Counted from the first letter of the stretch, positions 1 to 38,065 are shown. The stretch is DNA of 64,000 bases from Sinotaia quadrata (GCA_028829895.1 CM054178.1:90275558-90339557); one strand, 5' to 3'. Made by a program: numbers and translations. Notes: generated by a model from the sequence alone, not told the origin.

Positions 1-1490
1 ACAGTGCTTAAGTTGGCAATCCACGAAACAGAGTTTGTTGCGCACGACACTTAAGACTTCGAGTTCTTAAGAACCAGAAGATTTGTTAGATTTCTTATAC
101 AGCCGAAGCGGTAGATGGTTTTAGATGATAGTAATCTGAATTTCCTAGCTAGATATCTTGTAGATTTCTTCAAACAGAAAAAGTTTATGGCTTAGAGACT
201 AGTAATCTGTATTTCCTAGCTGACGAACTTGTAGATTTCTTGCAAGACACTAGAAATATCTTCTTCATTCACACTGACATCTTTGAACATAGTTACATGA
301 TCATCAAGACATCATAAAGCGCATAGCCAAAAATTCAATGAAATCAGGATAAATTCGTACGCCAAAACATTATAATATAATAACATTTTAATTAAGGTAA
401 AGTATCGAGGTGTTAGCAAGTGCTTATTTAAGCAAATGATACATAAGCGTGTTGATTTTCAGGATTGGCACGATCCTTCACCGATAGGTGGCCGCAGTAA
501 TTGGGGGTTTGTAAATCTTGTTTTTCAAAATTTAACGAAATATAGCTGAAAGCATTTAACTCAAAGCAGTATTTATTTAATTTTTCTTCTGTATTTTACT
601 ATTTGAATTTTAGGCAACTGGACTAGCAGATAAAAACATTAGGAATACAATTCACTGTACATGTCTTTGCATAGCGGGTCTTCAGAATCCTTTAATCTCC
701 AGATCAGTTCCGTTTGCGACTGCTAGTTGTAACTTTAACTAGATATATTGTTATTATTCCTAACCCGTTTTACACAATGATTACCTAGCTTTTCTTACCT
801 TAGTTTATTAGTTCATAGAGTTCCTTGCCCTTTATTGAATCTTTAGCTTTCTGTCTACTCCTTCGACACTTACACAAACGGCAAACCACATGTGTCCTCT
901 CTTGCTGTATGACAAACACCCCCACCCGCACCACAGATGTCCTGTCTCGCTCTATCTCGCATCCGCACGCAAACGTATACATATACACACTCGCACCCGC
1001 ACCTCCCACACTCAAACGTGCAAAGAAATATTTAAACATTTCATTTCACTCCCATAAAGACCTAACCTTACAAAACCAGAAAATGTGTGAAGAGACAGTC
1101 TCCCGCAGAGTTAATGATAATGACTCTTCAAATCTTACATTTCATTGAAATAACACACTTTAAATAATGGCCCTATGCATTTGCTTTGGTAGCCAAAGGC
1201 GGTGGAAATCCTAGCAAAGAATGGAAAGTTCCAAGGTTCACTTAGCAATTTGACCGTCATTCCGGACAATTTCGTGCCGTTGGATTTTTTTCTCAAGGCA
1301 GAATAAAATCCTTTAGCAAGAAAGAAAAAAATGATTTCTTTTTGATTTCCTTCCATGTTGCACTGATTTCTTACACTCTAGGCAAAGAAACCACACTAGT
1401 TCATTACAAACTGAATCCTTTAGTTTAAATTTACTGACTGACATTAGTGTGGCCCTGAGGTCTTATTACACTGCACACATACTTCTCCCC
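1..1490. other. No gene seen; AT-rich flank
   Basis: No coding segment with convincing composition or splice sites was recognised. Around 130-250 a segment of about 65 bases (an AGTAATCTG motif followed by TTCCTAGCT and TTGTAGATTTCTT) occurs twice with changes. Open frames at 800-1150 on both strands overlap one another and are low-complexity. Confidence 0.5.

Positions 1491-1493
<3 letters not shown>

Positions 1494-1553
<60 letters not shown>
1494..1553. repeat. (CA)n microsatellite
   Basis: About 28 uninterrupted CA dinucleotides. Confidence 0.97.
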
Positions 1554-1554
<1 letters not shown>

Positions 1555-1575
1555 ACATTTCAATCATTCAAGAAA

Positions 1576-1690
1576 TTTAACTTCGATATAGGATATATAA
1601 ATTAAACTTACTGGCTGTTTAATTATTAACAACTTCGATATAGGATATATAAATTAAACGTACTGACTGTTTCATTGTTAACAACTTCAA
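1576..1690. repeat. Two-copy direct repeat, about 53 bp
   Basis: The segment beginning AACTTCGATATAGGATATAT occurs twice in tandem (about 1579 and 1631) and differs at a few bases. Confidence 0.85.
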
Positions 1691-2060
1691 TAGATCATTT
1701 CATCACTCATCAGGCTTTCTTAACGGTCTCCAAGTTTTCTATGACCGCCAGCATTTTCACAACAACAACAAAATTGTTCCACGTCCTGTTATTATCGCAG
1801 AAACTTTCAACTTTCTACTGATTAGTACATTTTCTGCCATTGAATATTCCCACGGTGCATTTCAGTGAATTCACATTTAAAATTTGGGGCTCTGGGCCAC
1901 ACTATACATTGGTTAGGAACCCAATAACTCGTGTTAAAACTATATTGTCCCTAAAATGAGAAATAATTATTGCACCACAGTTTTGGGGAGGGTCTTGTCA
2001 TATTTACGTTCTATCACGCACAAAAGAATTGTTGGAGATGAACTAGTTGTTTTCGTGTGT

Positions 2061-2532
2061 ATACTTGACCATAACGTGAGGTGAGTCCACTGTGTGTGAA
2101 AGAAAGATATAATACTTGACCATAACGTGAGGCGAGTCCACTGTGTGTGAAAGAAAGATATAATACTTGACCATAACGTGAGGCGAGTCCACTGTGTGTG
2201 AAAGAAAGATATAATACTTGACCATAACGTGAGGCGAGTCCACTGTGTGTGAAAGAAAGATATAATACTTGACCATAACGTGAGACGAGTCCACTGTGTG
2301 TGAAAGAAAGATATAATACTTGACCATAACGTGAGGTACTTTATCGCATTCAGAGGTGAGTCCACTGTGTGTGAAAGAAAGATATAATACTTGACCATAA
2401 CGTGAGGTACTTTATCGCATTCAGAGGTGAGTCCACTGTGTGTGAAAGAAAGATATAATACTTGACCATAACGTGAGGTACTTTATCGCATTCAGCGGTG
2501 AGTCCACTGTGTGTGAAAGAAAGATATAATAG
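2061..2532. repeat. 53-bp minisatellite, about 8 units, with 71-bp variants
   Basis: The unit contains CTTGACCATAACGTGAGG and GAGTCCACTGTGTGTGAAAG. The first units are 53 bp. The last three carry an extra 18-bp piece (TACTTTATCGCATTCAG) and are about 71 bp. The minus-strand open frames here are periodic translations of the repeat, not genes. Confidence 0.97.
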
Positions 2533-2534
2533 CT

Positions 2535-5225
2535 CTTTTGAAACATGTATGTGAGAGTTTGCGCGGAAGACAGCACGCTCTCGCATATTTAATAAATATG
2601 TATCTGACAAAATTTTCTAACAGTAAAACTGGATTTTTAAAAAAAAAGTGCGGCATTCCAGCCATTACTAAAACGTTGGACTGAATTTGTTTCAGATTCC
2701 AAATTTATCTCAAATTCATGTCTGAGCAAACAAATAACCTTTGTAAATACAATATGATCAACAACAACAATAATATATTAATAATAATTGTAAAAATCTT
2801 GATTGTGATTATGCTGATGAGGATGATATTTGTGATTAATAAGGATGACGATAACAAAGATGATTACATCCAGAGAACTTCTAGCGGCAACACCTTTGGT
2901 TGTGTCCTCATTTTCTTCATTAATCACCCACCAACTAACAGCAAGAGAAATTATTCCTTTACTATTACTACTCCTACTATTCCTGCTGTTACTATCAGAC
3001 AATGGATGGTATCGTTTCACTTGTGAAAGTGTATCATAAGCTACTGAATAAAATCATTTGCCAGTGAAGCCATAAACCATTAACTAGCCATGAGAAGCAC
3101 CTACGTTCTTTACAGTACTATCATCAACGACTATTTAATTGCTTTCTAGAATTCACAAAATTTCTGTCAAAGGCACGTTGTATTGCAAGACATGCATAAT
3201 CTACAACGAGCATTCCTACCTTCCTAGTTGATACATGAAAGCTACAATAATATGACAGATACTCAAGCAAAAGAGGAATTAGTTTACAACAATTAATAAA
3301 TATTGTTAAAGCTTCAAAGGGGTTTACTTTAATATGAGTTCAAATTAAAAGTAATGCACACAACCCCTCCCATCACCTTGTATCTGTAAAGTGAAAAATA
3401 TGGAGATACAAATAAGGTCTGTATGGATGGAATCGTTTGAAAACTCAGTATTGCAGTGTGAATAGTAGCTTGGCAGAGTATGCTTCAGCGAAATCACGAT
3501 GTTATGGCATCCTTACATCATTCTAAAGCCTCCTCTCAGATGATGTTTTAGGTTTTAGTCTTCAACATGTGAAATGATAATCGACTGGGGTATATTTTCT
3601 TTTTCAAAGTGACTGCAGGTGCCTTTATTAACCAGACACTACGCGCGTTAAGTGGGTTCTCTTAGTGTCATTACCTCATGGTTTGCCTTCGTAATCTAAA
3701 TCTTTTGTGGATAAGGATTTTTATTTTTAAAATAAACAAACTCATAGCATAATAATTCAATCAAGCTGTCATATGAATGTATTTTGCGATTGTTTGATCA
3801 TTCGACTGATTAAGAACCCGGCGAGTAGAAGAAACTGGAGCACAGCGAAGCTATTTTTAAATGAGCTTTTTAACTTTCAAACTCCACAATGACCTACATT
3901 TCCGTACTACAGGTGAAAGTGAAGGAAACTCGATAGCTGTAAATAGATGTGTTGATGCCAACAGTGTTTTACACGAAGGTCGCTCACACTTTATTGTTTA
4001 GTTAAAACAATTCAGACTCTAGCCGTTTGCTCTTTAAGGGCGTCTCTCATCCTATTTATGGATTACATTACATTGGTTGAAATCGACTCACAGAAGAAGG
4101 ATGTATGTATCCTATAAATAGTAATCAACCATATTAAAACTTGAAGGTGTGTTTGCAGTGCGGTCCTCTTGACAAAATGCTTTTCTTAGACTCTTTAAGC
4201 CTACTCACGAACAGTTACCCCTTTAACAGAATTGCACAACATTCTCACTTAGAAAACATTTGCAGCCTGGTCTTCAAAGAACGGACTTCAATGTATAGTT
4301 TTTAAAAAATCTAAACAAGTCGAATTCTATTTTCAGATTATCATCGCGTGTCTAAAGCAATTTATATTCTGAAAATATTTTTTGACAAAGATTTCAATTT
4401 CCTTGTACCATAATCAAAGTAACTTGAAGTTCGTGCTAAATAATTGGCCAATTTTCATTTACATTGCCCATTAACAAATGCATAGCTATAAATAGTTTTC
4501 TTTTTTGTAGAAATTAAAACTAAATAATTAAAGAAAAACATTAGCAAAAGGTTAGTAAGTAATTTTACTTCGTGTTTCAACAGTTGAAATTTTAAACGTG
4601 TATAATATTTATTTATTAATATGTAAAATACTCTTACCAAGTTTGGATTGATAGAGTGTGGTCATTCATATTGAGTGCCTATTTGTGAGAGGGGGAAACG
4701 GTTGTGTTATCTGTAAATATCTCGTTTAAACGAATGGATATTGTACAACAGTTCTTGTAATTAATAATAATTGTTATTCCTTCAAGAATCTGAAATGAGA
4801 CGTATGTGACGGCTTTGTCAAATGTCACCTGAAATTCAAATAATTTAGTGGTGTAGTTTGAATATGTTTTCGTATTAATGGTCATTATTTTCACAAATTA
4901 AAATCCACTCTCGGCTCCATTTAAATATTTGCATAAAAGCACCTATACCGAAAGAATTTGAATACGTAAAATAAATATATAATATGATTTATTTGAATAC
5001 AGAAAATAAATATATAATAGGATTCGTTTGAATATAGAAAATAAATATATGCAAAAAGGCAAAAAGATTTAATAGATTTAACAAAAGATTCATAATACAA
5101 TTCTAAACAGATTAATTCCTGGTTCGATTTAAAAGCTTTTCTTTTGATTATCTGAAAATAACGCTAAACTTTTATAATATACTACAGCACTTCTTTGAAT
5201 ATTGTTTATAAGTACCATTGTCCAA
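2535..5225. other. No gene seen
   Basis: AT-rich DNA with no convincing exon. It includes a short AAT/ATG-rich tract (2760-2860) and three imperfect copies of a 45-50 bp AT-rich unit containing GAATACAGAAAATAAATATA (about 4958-5050). Confidence 0.5.
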
Positions 5226-5765
5226 GACTAGAGCACATTTAGGCTGTATGTCCGCTAAGTAAGTATACATATTTATTTGAGTAATTGTTGAAAATATTGT
5301 TGTCCAAAGAAAGGCAGACTAGAACAGATTTATGATGTATGTCAGATATTTTATTTAAATATGTTTATAATATTGTTGTCCAAGGACAGGCAGATTAGAG
5401 CACATTTAGGATGTATGTCAGATATTTTATTTAAATATGTTTAATTTATGTGTCCTCAGTTTCTTCATTAATCATTAATATGTCTATAATATTGTTGTCC
5501 AAGGACAGGCAGATTAGAGCACATTTAGGATGTATGTCAGATATTTTATTTAAATATGTTTAATTTATGTGTCCTCAGTTTCTTCATTAATCATTAATAT
5601 GTCTATAATATTGTTGTCCAAGGACAGGCGGATTAGAGCACATTTAGGATACATGTCCGCTAAGAAAGTATACACATTTAATTGAATAATTGTCAAGAAT
5701 ATCGTTGTCCAAAGAAAGGCAGACTACAGCACATTTAGGATCATGTCAGGAAAGAAAGTACACAC
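5226..5765. repeat. 119-bp minisatellite with degenerate flanking units
   Basis: The core unit TATTGTTGTCCAAGGACAGG starts at 5371, 5490 and 5609, giving a 119-bp period. Diverged partial units flank it (about 5300 and 5700) and share TTGTCCAAAGAAAGGCAGAC and GAGCACATTTAGGA. Confidence 0.93.
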
Positions 5766-5916
5766 GGTCGTGAGGTGACAGTGTGAGCCTTTCGTGTAGA
5801 TCGTCATGGTTTTGAGTCCAGGCTATGAATTTTGAATTTTGCGACAATAAGCTTAAATCTCTATGGAGAATTAGTGCAAATAAATACCCGTTATTATTAT
5901 TATTATCATCATTATC

Positions 5917-6125
5917 TGATCCGGTATAGAATCACATTTTGTTTCGTCCATCATGAATGGGATGGGTGTGGGTGTTGTTCGGAGAGAGCCGCTTTTCCCT
6001 CCCTCGATAGTCCAGAGATGGGATTTGAAGTTGTCACCCATCAATATTTATCGACAAAGTTCAGATGGCTTAACTTTCTGGGTCTGGGTCAGGATTTTTT
6101 CCTCTAACCATTTGACTATCGATAT
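5917..6125 (-). mobile_element. R4/Dong-like element, 5'-terminal fragment only
   Basis: On the minus strand this matches the 5' untranslated start of the family seen at 13393-13600 (+) and 49740-49925 (-). Shared landmarks are CCATCTCTGGACTAT-type sequence, CACCCATCCCATTCATGA and a TATACCGGATCAG-type segment. The body and 3' end are missing, and both sides meet (TTA)n-rich DNA. This is the reverse of ordinary 5' truncation, so recombination or deletion between TAA tracts is likely. Confidence 0.75.
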
Positions 6126-6150
6126 ACCTATTATTATTATTATTATTATT
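6126..6150. repeat. (TTA)n microsatellite between two element fragments
   Basis: ATTATT repeats lie between the 5' fragment below and the 3' fragment above. They are probable target DNA of this element family. Confidence 0.9.
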
Positions 6151-6545
6151 AGGCCTCATTCCACGACTTCTGTTTGACTGTCGGTTGTGATCCAAGGTCT
6201 CGGAATCTTACCAAGATTCTGGGAGATCCAAGGTTTTACGGAGGATGTGGGCACTTCCGAGGAGTGCTGCTTTGAGTAGTGGAGCGAGTCTGTGGTTTCC
6301 ATGGAGTTTATTCAGGTAGCCTTCCAATTCAGATGTTATGTTCCCCAAGGCACCTATCACTATAGGTATCACTTCTGCTTTTACATTGCACAGTCTCTGA
6401 ATTTCTAGTCTGAGGTCTTGGTATTTTTCAATTTTTTCTCATTCTTTTGTTTTTATGTTTCTATCACTTGGAACAGTGACATCGATGATTGGACTTATTG
6501 AGAACTACAATGTCTGGTCTTCGTGCAGGAATCACCCGATCTGTT
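6151..6545 (-). mobile_element. R4/Dong-like element, 5'-truncated 3' fragment
   Basis: The minus strand encodes the end of the endonuclease domain and the 3' untranslated tail. The sequence is close to 43125-43545. It stops abruptly at 6545 inside the codons for the RTDR motif and joins (TTA)n directly, and its 3' end also abuts (TTA)n. This is a classic 5'-truncated non-LTR insertion within a TAA tract. Confidence 0.9.
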
Positions 6546-6605
6546 CTTATCTCTTATTATTATTATCATTATTATTATCATTATTATTATTTTTTATTAT
6601 TTATA
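6546..6605. repeat. (TTA)n / TTATCA-rich microsatellite
   Basis: Imperfect TTATTATCATT repeats directly flank the truncated element end. Confidence 0.9.
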
Positions 6606-7655
6606 CATACTGCAATCTATATTCAGTCAAGGAAGGAAATACTTTAAATGACATTATATTTGAGCCAGGGAAAAGCAAAATAACAGTTTGAATCCAGAAT
6701 AAACAAACAAAAATCGTGATAGAGATGGGTTAAACTAAGAATCTTTTCTACGACTGTACCAAAGAGAAACATTCTAAGCATAACCAGACTGAATGACATC
6801 TATAACAGTTTATATTATCTTTCTAGATTTTAACATTTTTTAAAAATATCACATTTTAAGTCCATAATCATAATTACTTTATCTGTTTCTAAACGACTAA
6901 ACATTGGTTCTCACTCGCAAGAAGAGGAGAGGGAGACAACAAATATAGCTAAAATACCGACCTATTCATATCAACTATTTTTGTCCGCAGGAAAATTCTC
7001 AGCCATCCTTCTTAATTCTCCAACCTATAGAACCCCTCTCGTCTACAACTCTCTTCCTTCTTTGTACTCCCATACCCACAACCACCCACTTGTCTTTATT
7101 GTTTCTATAGTCGACAATAACTGTGGACTAAAACTAGATTAATGCAATTCTCGTGATTAAATACAGCCGTCAGATGTCACAGAACGCAAGTACGACAGTG
7201 GTTCTGCAAGGATATCACCGCAGGTACCCAAAATGACACTCGTCTCTTTCTTTCCCAAACTAAGCCACATAACAATAACACAGTTTTTTTTTTAATCCAA
7301 GAACTGCCTCAAGAGGAGGATATCTACGGGTTTGTGCTTGAGAAAGTTGTACTCAAGAAAGTTTGCAAACATTTAGATGTTGTTGTTTAATTTACCTCAT
7401 TCAGTAATTATGAGTTTATTTGCGTTTTAATTCTTTTTTGGAAGAGCATTAAACAGACATTAATAAAGACATGATGGGCACAATAGGATCCTTGCGGACC
7501 GCATAGCGAGTTTGTTACAGACAGCTTTGTTCTCTCAATCATTCCAAAGCCTTTATTTACTAATAAAAGTGTTGTTAAATAAAATATAGCATCATCAATA
7601 AAGCTTGAAGAAAAACATACTAACCGAATTTTTTGCTTGAAATAACATACACACA
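6606..7655. other. No gene seen
   Basis: No convincing exon, RNA gene or mobile-element signature was seen in this AT-rich stretch. Confidence 0.5.
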
Positions 7656-7656
7656 T

Positions 7657-7878
<222 letters not shown>

Positions 7879-8000
7879 TGTGAAAATGAGATGAATAAGT
7901 CTTTAAAAATGGGGGAAATTGGAAAATCTGGAGTCCTGGAGAAGAGAGTAGGTGAATGAAGATCAATAATATGAGAACAAAATAAAGTAAGAACTTTAGT

Positions 8001-8462
8001 GACTACGGAGATGCTAGCAGTTAAATCGGTTGTTAAAGGCATTCTGGCAGTTAATTCTGTTGTTAGAGAGATGCTAGCAGTTAAATCGGTTGTTAAAGGC
8101 ATTCTGGCAGTTAATTCTGTTGTTAGAGAGATGCTAGCAGTTAAATCGGTTGTTAAAGGCATTCTGGCAGTTAATTCTGTTGTTAGAGAGATGCTAGCAG
8201 TTAAATCGGTTGTTAAAGGCATTCTGGCAGTTAATTCTGTTGTTAGAGAGATGCTAGCAGTTACCTCGATTGTTCAAGATATACTAGAAGTTAAAGCGGG
8301 TTGCACCAGAGATAATAACAAGTAAAACGATTATACTAGAGATGATATCAGTGAATCTGAATATATCATTGATGCTAGCAGTTAAATCAATTACACCAGA
8401 GATGCTGTCAGTTAAATCAATTACACCAGAGATGCTTCAGTTAAAATGGTATATTGGAGATA
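8001..8462. repeat. 60-bp minisatellite, four near-identical units, then degenerate 30-bp units
   Basis: Units contain ATGCTAGCAGTTAAATCGG and CATTCTGGCAGTTAATTCTG. Each 60-bp unit is an ancient duplication of about 30 bp. Looser 30-bp relatives (GATGCTGTCAGTTAAATCA) continue to about 8460. Because 60 is divisible by 3 the array stays open in several frames, but nothing supports coding. Confidence 0.95.
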
Positions 8463-8984
8463 CTGTAATGTATGTTCATATTTTTAATTCCTTTATTTAA
8501 ACTTAGGTTCTTTCTGTGTATAAGACTGTTTATATTTTTAATATTTTAATGGTTCGTGCACTGGGGTGATTGGGCCGTTTCCATTGCAAATCTTTGACAT
8601 CGTTTTTACACCGAGAATGGAGTTATAAGAGAGAAAATTAAAAAGAGCGGTAGAATGTGCGTGCGTGCGCCTGTGTGCATATGTAAGTAAGGAGGGGATG
8701 GTTGTATAATCCAAACTTCTGTTCCAGCGAACAACGACACATTCTGTGGCATGCTTCCCTGAATGCAGTGTGTTCACGCTTCACTGTGTGTTTATCTGTG
8801 TGTATATCTTCTCAGTGTGTCTGTGCGTGTAGGTTGCTCCTGACAATTGGAACTAAAGCCATTGACACAGAGAGAAGCCGGTACAACTACATAAATGAAT
8901 CCTAATGAACAGGAGTCAGAAACAATGCAGAAGGCATTAAGCTATCAACATACAGCAAAAGACATTTCACCCTAAACACAAAGC

Positions 8985-9350
8985 AAAAGACAGAATACAT
9001 AAATATTGAACAAAGACTACACTGTAAATATACAGCAAAAGACAGAACACATACATATTGTACAAAGACTACACTGTAAACATACAGCAGAAGACAGAAC
9101 ACATACATATTGAACAAAGACTACACTGTAAACATACAGCAAAAGACAGAACACATACATATTGAACAAAGACTACACTGTAAACATACAGCAAAAGACA
9201 GAACACATACATATTGAACAAAGACTGCACTGTAAACATACAGCAAAAGACAGAACACATACATATTGAACAAAGACTACACTGTAAACATACAGCAAAA
9301 GACAGAACACATAAATATTGAACAAATACTATACTGTAAACATACGCAGT
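8985..9350. repeat. 52-bp minisatellite, about 7 units
   Basis: The unit contains GACAGAACACATACATATTG and CTACACTGTAAACATACAGC, with starts spaced 52 bp (for example 9041 and 9093). Related but decayed sequence continues to about 9660. Confidence 0.95.
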
Positions 9351-9949
9351 AGACATTGCGCTGTTAACGCAATGCACGCGACAGACCGCTAAGCATATGC
9401 ACAGAATAATAACTGGTAACGGTGCAATAAAAACATGCTGTAAACGCACTGCAAAGGACATCTATCTAACCACAATGAAAAGACAAAAGGCAATATACAC
9501 AATTACAGAAGACAAAACGCTTTTAGCACAATGCAAGGACGGTGTATTTTTAAAACAATTCAAAAGACACAACACTGTAAGCACAATGCAATAGATAGTA
9601 TATGTTAATACAATGCAGACAACTGAACACTATAAAGGCAATGCAGAAGGCAGAATATTGTTTAGTATAAATTGCCTTACGATGCTTTATTTCTGTTTCA
9701 TAAAAACTTTGACAATATTATTTGCAAATATGTTGTTTGGTTGCTTGGTTGTATGGTTTTGAGGTCTTTTCCACTTAGTTATGTTACTCAGATACTGATA
9801 TGACCTTTTATATTTCTATAATTATCCATTTGAAAAACGTCATTTCTAGCAGCATAATCAGACTTGAAGAAGATTGTTCAAAACGTATCGTTTTATGGTG
9901 TATATTTATAAAGTGTTTATAAATATGTCTGTTGTAGTTCTCTTTATAC

Positions 9950-11196
9950 TACTGCTTAGCAGTGGTGCTATTTATGTTATATATTAAAGTAATGCGTTTA
10001 TAAATATGTCTGGTGCTATTTATGTTATATATTAAAGTAATGTGTTTATAAATATGTCTGGTGCTATTTATGTTATATATTAAAGTAATGTGTTTATAAA
10101 TATGTCTGGTGCTATTTATGTTATATATTAAAGTAATGTGTTTATAAATATGTCTGGTGCTATTTATGTTATATATTAAAGTAATGTGTTTATAAATATG
10201 TCTGGTGCTATTTATGTTATATATTAAAGTAATATGTTTATAAATATGTCTGGTGCTATTTATGTTATATATTAAAGTAATGTGTTTATAAATATGTCTG
10301 GTGCTATTTATGTTATATATTAAAGTAATGTGTTTATAAATATGTCTGGTGCTATTTATGTTATATATTAAAGTAATGTGTTTATAAATATGTCTGGTGC
10401 TATTTATGTTATATATTAAAGTAATGTGTTTATAAATATGTCTGGTGCTATTTATGTTATATATTAAAGTAATGTGTTTATAAATATGTCTGGTGCTATT
10501 TATGTTATATATTAAAGTAATGTGTTTATAAATATGTCTGGTGCTATTTATGTTATATATTAAAGTAATGTGTTTATAAATATGTCTGGTGCTATTTATG
10601 TTATATATTAAAGTAATGTGTTTATAAATATGTCTGGTGCTATTTATGTTATATATTAAAGTAATGTGTTTATAAATATGTCTGGTGCTATTTATGTTAT
10701 ATATTAAAGTAATGTGTTTATAAATATGTCTGGTGCTATTTATGTTATATATTAAAGTAATGTGTTTATAAATATGTCTGGTGCTATTTATGTTATATAT
10801 TAAAGTAATGTGTTTATAAATATGTCTGGTGCTATTTATGTTATATATTAAAGTAATGTGTTTATAAATATGTCTGGTGCTATTTATGTTATATATTAAA
10901 GTAATGTGTTTATAAATATGTCTGGTGCTATTTATGTTATATATTAAAGTAATGTGTTTATAAATATGTCTGGTGCTATTTATGTTATATATTAAAGTAA
11001 TGTGTTTATAAATATGTCTGGTGCTATTTATGTTATATATTAAAGTAATGTGTTTATAAATATGTCTGGTGCTATTTATGTTATATATTAAAGTAATGTG
11101 TTTATAAATATGTCTGGTGCTATTTATGTTATATATTAAAGTAATGTGTTTATAAATATGTCTGGTGCTATTTATGTTATATATTAAAGTAATGCA
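9950..11196. repeat. 48-bp satellite-like array, about 25 units
   Basis: The unit holds AAAGTAATGTGTTTATAAAT, ATGTCTGGTGCTATTTATG and TTATATATT. Nearly every unit is identical, with only scattered changes (for example near 10230), so it has been recently amplified or strongly homogenised. It lies directly 5' of the first recognised receptor exon, so it is probably intronic. Confidence 0.98.
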
Positions 11197-11730
11197 ATCA
11201 AATGGTTGGCATGCACGTGTATTTCTTTCTCTGATGTGTATCTATAAAGTTTTGAAATTTGTTGTTCCACTTTTTCTTTCAATTAGTGCTTAACTCTTTG
11301 TGTTCTTCACATTATTGACGTCATGTACTCAAACAACTTGTATACACTTGTATTTATTTCTGTCGTGTGTTTAGATAAAGTGTTTAGAAATTAAATTTGA
11401 TTGTTTCTGTAGTAATGTTTAACAGTGTTGCCTCTGTTTTTTGTATTATTATTATTATACTGCACTTACACTATTTGTGAACAATCTTTACAGATTTTTA
11501 AAAAAAAGTATATTTAGAACTTTTCACACTCTGTATGAGTTCATAATGAACTTTTCTAACAAAGTTGCCTTTGTTGTCACATTTCTGTATGTACACAGAT
11601 GATAAAGAAATGATGACAGAAAAAGACAGACTGAGGGACAAACAGATAGGAATCGAGAAAAGTAAAAATACTTTAAAACTTTACTTAGAGCATGACATTA
11701 TGTACTTAGGTATAAATATCTTTTCTTCAG
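11197..11730. other. Intron segment before the first recognised receptor exon
   Basis: Short ATT repeats occur near 11445. The frame open upstream of 11731 (an ATG at 11565) runs through the acceptor TTTTCTTCAG, shows no receptor-like residues before the GN motif, and is taken as intron read-through. The missing N-terminal exon was not found here. Confidence 0.6.
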
Positions 11731-36522
<24,792 letters not shown>

Positions 36523-36864
36523 CCATTCAGACCAACAAGCACAAAACTGGTCAACCGAATCCAACATAGCGAGATATGTATTGACCATTCAGACCAACAA
36601 GCACAAAACTGGTCAACCGAATCCAACACAGCGAAATATGTATTGACCATTCAGACCAACAAGCACAAAACTGGTCAACCGAATCCAACACAGCGAGATA
36701 CACATTGACCTTTCAAATCAAAACATAAAAATGCCCAAGTTTACTGCACTATAGTATATCCTAACTCTTCACATTCCATAAAAATTTAAAACTTAAGCTC
36801 AAGATTGTGTGCCCACCAAAGAAAGAATTGTTGCTGTAATTTTCATGTTATAATTTAGAGCCAA

Positions 36865-36986
36865 CCAAGTGGCATCACTTTACATGACAAATGTATAATA
36901 TTTGTTAGGTGTCAAAGTATTAGAATAAAGATCGCTTTACATGACAAATGTATAATATTTGTTAGGGTCAAAGTATTACAATAAAG
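36865..36986 (+). promoter_or_regulatory. Candidate polyadenylation signals in a duplicated segment
   Basis: AATAAA hexamers at 36924-36929 and 36980-36985 lie at the ends of two tandem copies of about 56 bp (CTTTACATGACAAATGTATA then AATATTTGTTAG). They are 400-460 bp after the receptor stop and are the nearest downstream signals seen. Confidence 0.5.
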
Positions 36987-37640
36987 AGTGGGAAGATGAT
37001 TGGATACAGTGAGAAAGAACAAGAAAACGAATGGAAAGAGAGAAAAATAGTTTAGAGTATCGTTTGGTAGACAAGAGTGTTCTACTCTTAGCTGATTAAT
37101 GTCTTGAAAGAATTCATGAATAATAAAATCGTATAAGGAAATGAGACTGCATTAACATGCGAACCTCCCACCCTGGGGGTATCACTTATTAAAAACTTTC
37201 AAAAACGATATGTGGCATTGTTCTCTGGTATCACTACTTGTTCCGCTTGATAATATATCAATATCCTTATTTAGTCTTCAGATTTAATTTATTTTCCAGC
37301 ACTAATGTCAACAACAAAATCAAGCAGCGCTTTTTGGCGCTCTCACAATCTTGGTTGGCCTAGTGGTTACACCGGTCCTGAATAAAACCTAGTTGTTATC
37401 TCTACATGCCCGAGTTTTACTGACACCGTCATTCCTAGATCTACAATGTTTGTGTTTCACTGACACCGTCATTCCTAGATCCACAGTGTCTGTGTTGTAC
37501 CATGTTCATCAGCGAAACACTGGAGTGCTCAGTCCAAAGACAATCTTGTGTTAATCACTTTCTTTGATAAAGAAGTGAATTGCCTCATTATAAGGAAAAC
37601 GTTTTCAAAGTGACATCTTCAGCATGTGTTTGCGGTGAAT
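36987..37640. other. Downstream flank, nothing certain
   Basis: A TTGGCCTAGTGGTTACACCGG segment at about 37353 resembles a tRNA-type A box, but no matching B box follows. TGACACCGTCATTCCTAGAT is duplicated at 37420-37490. Confidence 0.4.
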
Positions 37641-38065
37641 GGAAAACCAGCAGCTCAAAACAAACAAGCAATATCTAGAAAACTAGCCTCTCTCTTTTGC
37701 AGCTCATAATAAACAAATAATATCTAGAAACCATCCTCTCTCTTTTGCAGCTCAAAAACAAATAAGTAATATCTAGAAAATCAGCCCCTCTCCCTGTTGC
37801 AGCTCAAAACAAAAATTCGATATATAGAAAACCAGCCCTTCTCCCTGTTGCATCTCAAAGCAAATATGTAATATCTAGAAAACCAGCCTCTCCCTGTTGC
37901 AACTCAAAACAAAAATGCAATAACCAGAAAAACCAGCCCCTCTCTGTTTGTTGGCAGCTCAAAACAAAAATGCAATATCTAGAAAACCAGCCTCTCCCTC
38001 TTGCAACTCAAAACAAAAGTGCAATATCTAGAAAACTAGCCTCTCCCTGTTGCACTCAGAACAAT
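37640..38065. repeat. Degenerate minisatellite, about 50 bp, 8-9 units
   Basis: The recurring block is AAACAAAAATGCAATATCTA, GAAAACCAGCCTCTCCCTG, then TTGCAGCTC. Confidence 0.94.

Noticed and set aside
1967..2610. Minus-strand open frames of up to 143 codons
   Set aside because: They are periodic translations of the 53-bp minisatellite, with the same peptide repeated in two frames.
5775..5830. Possible SINE with a tRNA-like B box (GGTTTTGAGTCCAGG), with a similar piece at 17700-17735 and an A-box-like TGGCCTAGTGG at 37357
   Set aside because: No site has both boxes at proper spacing, a defined tail or flanking duplications.
11565..11730. ATG-initiated extension of the first receptor exon to 11565
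   Set aside because: The upstream residues are charged and not TM1-like, and a good acceptor lies at 11730; treated as intron.
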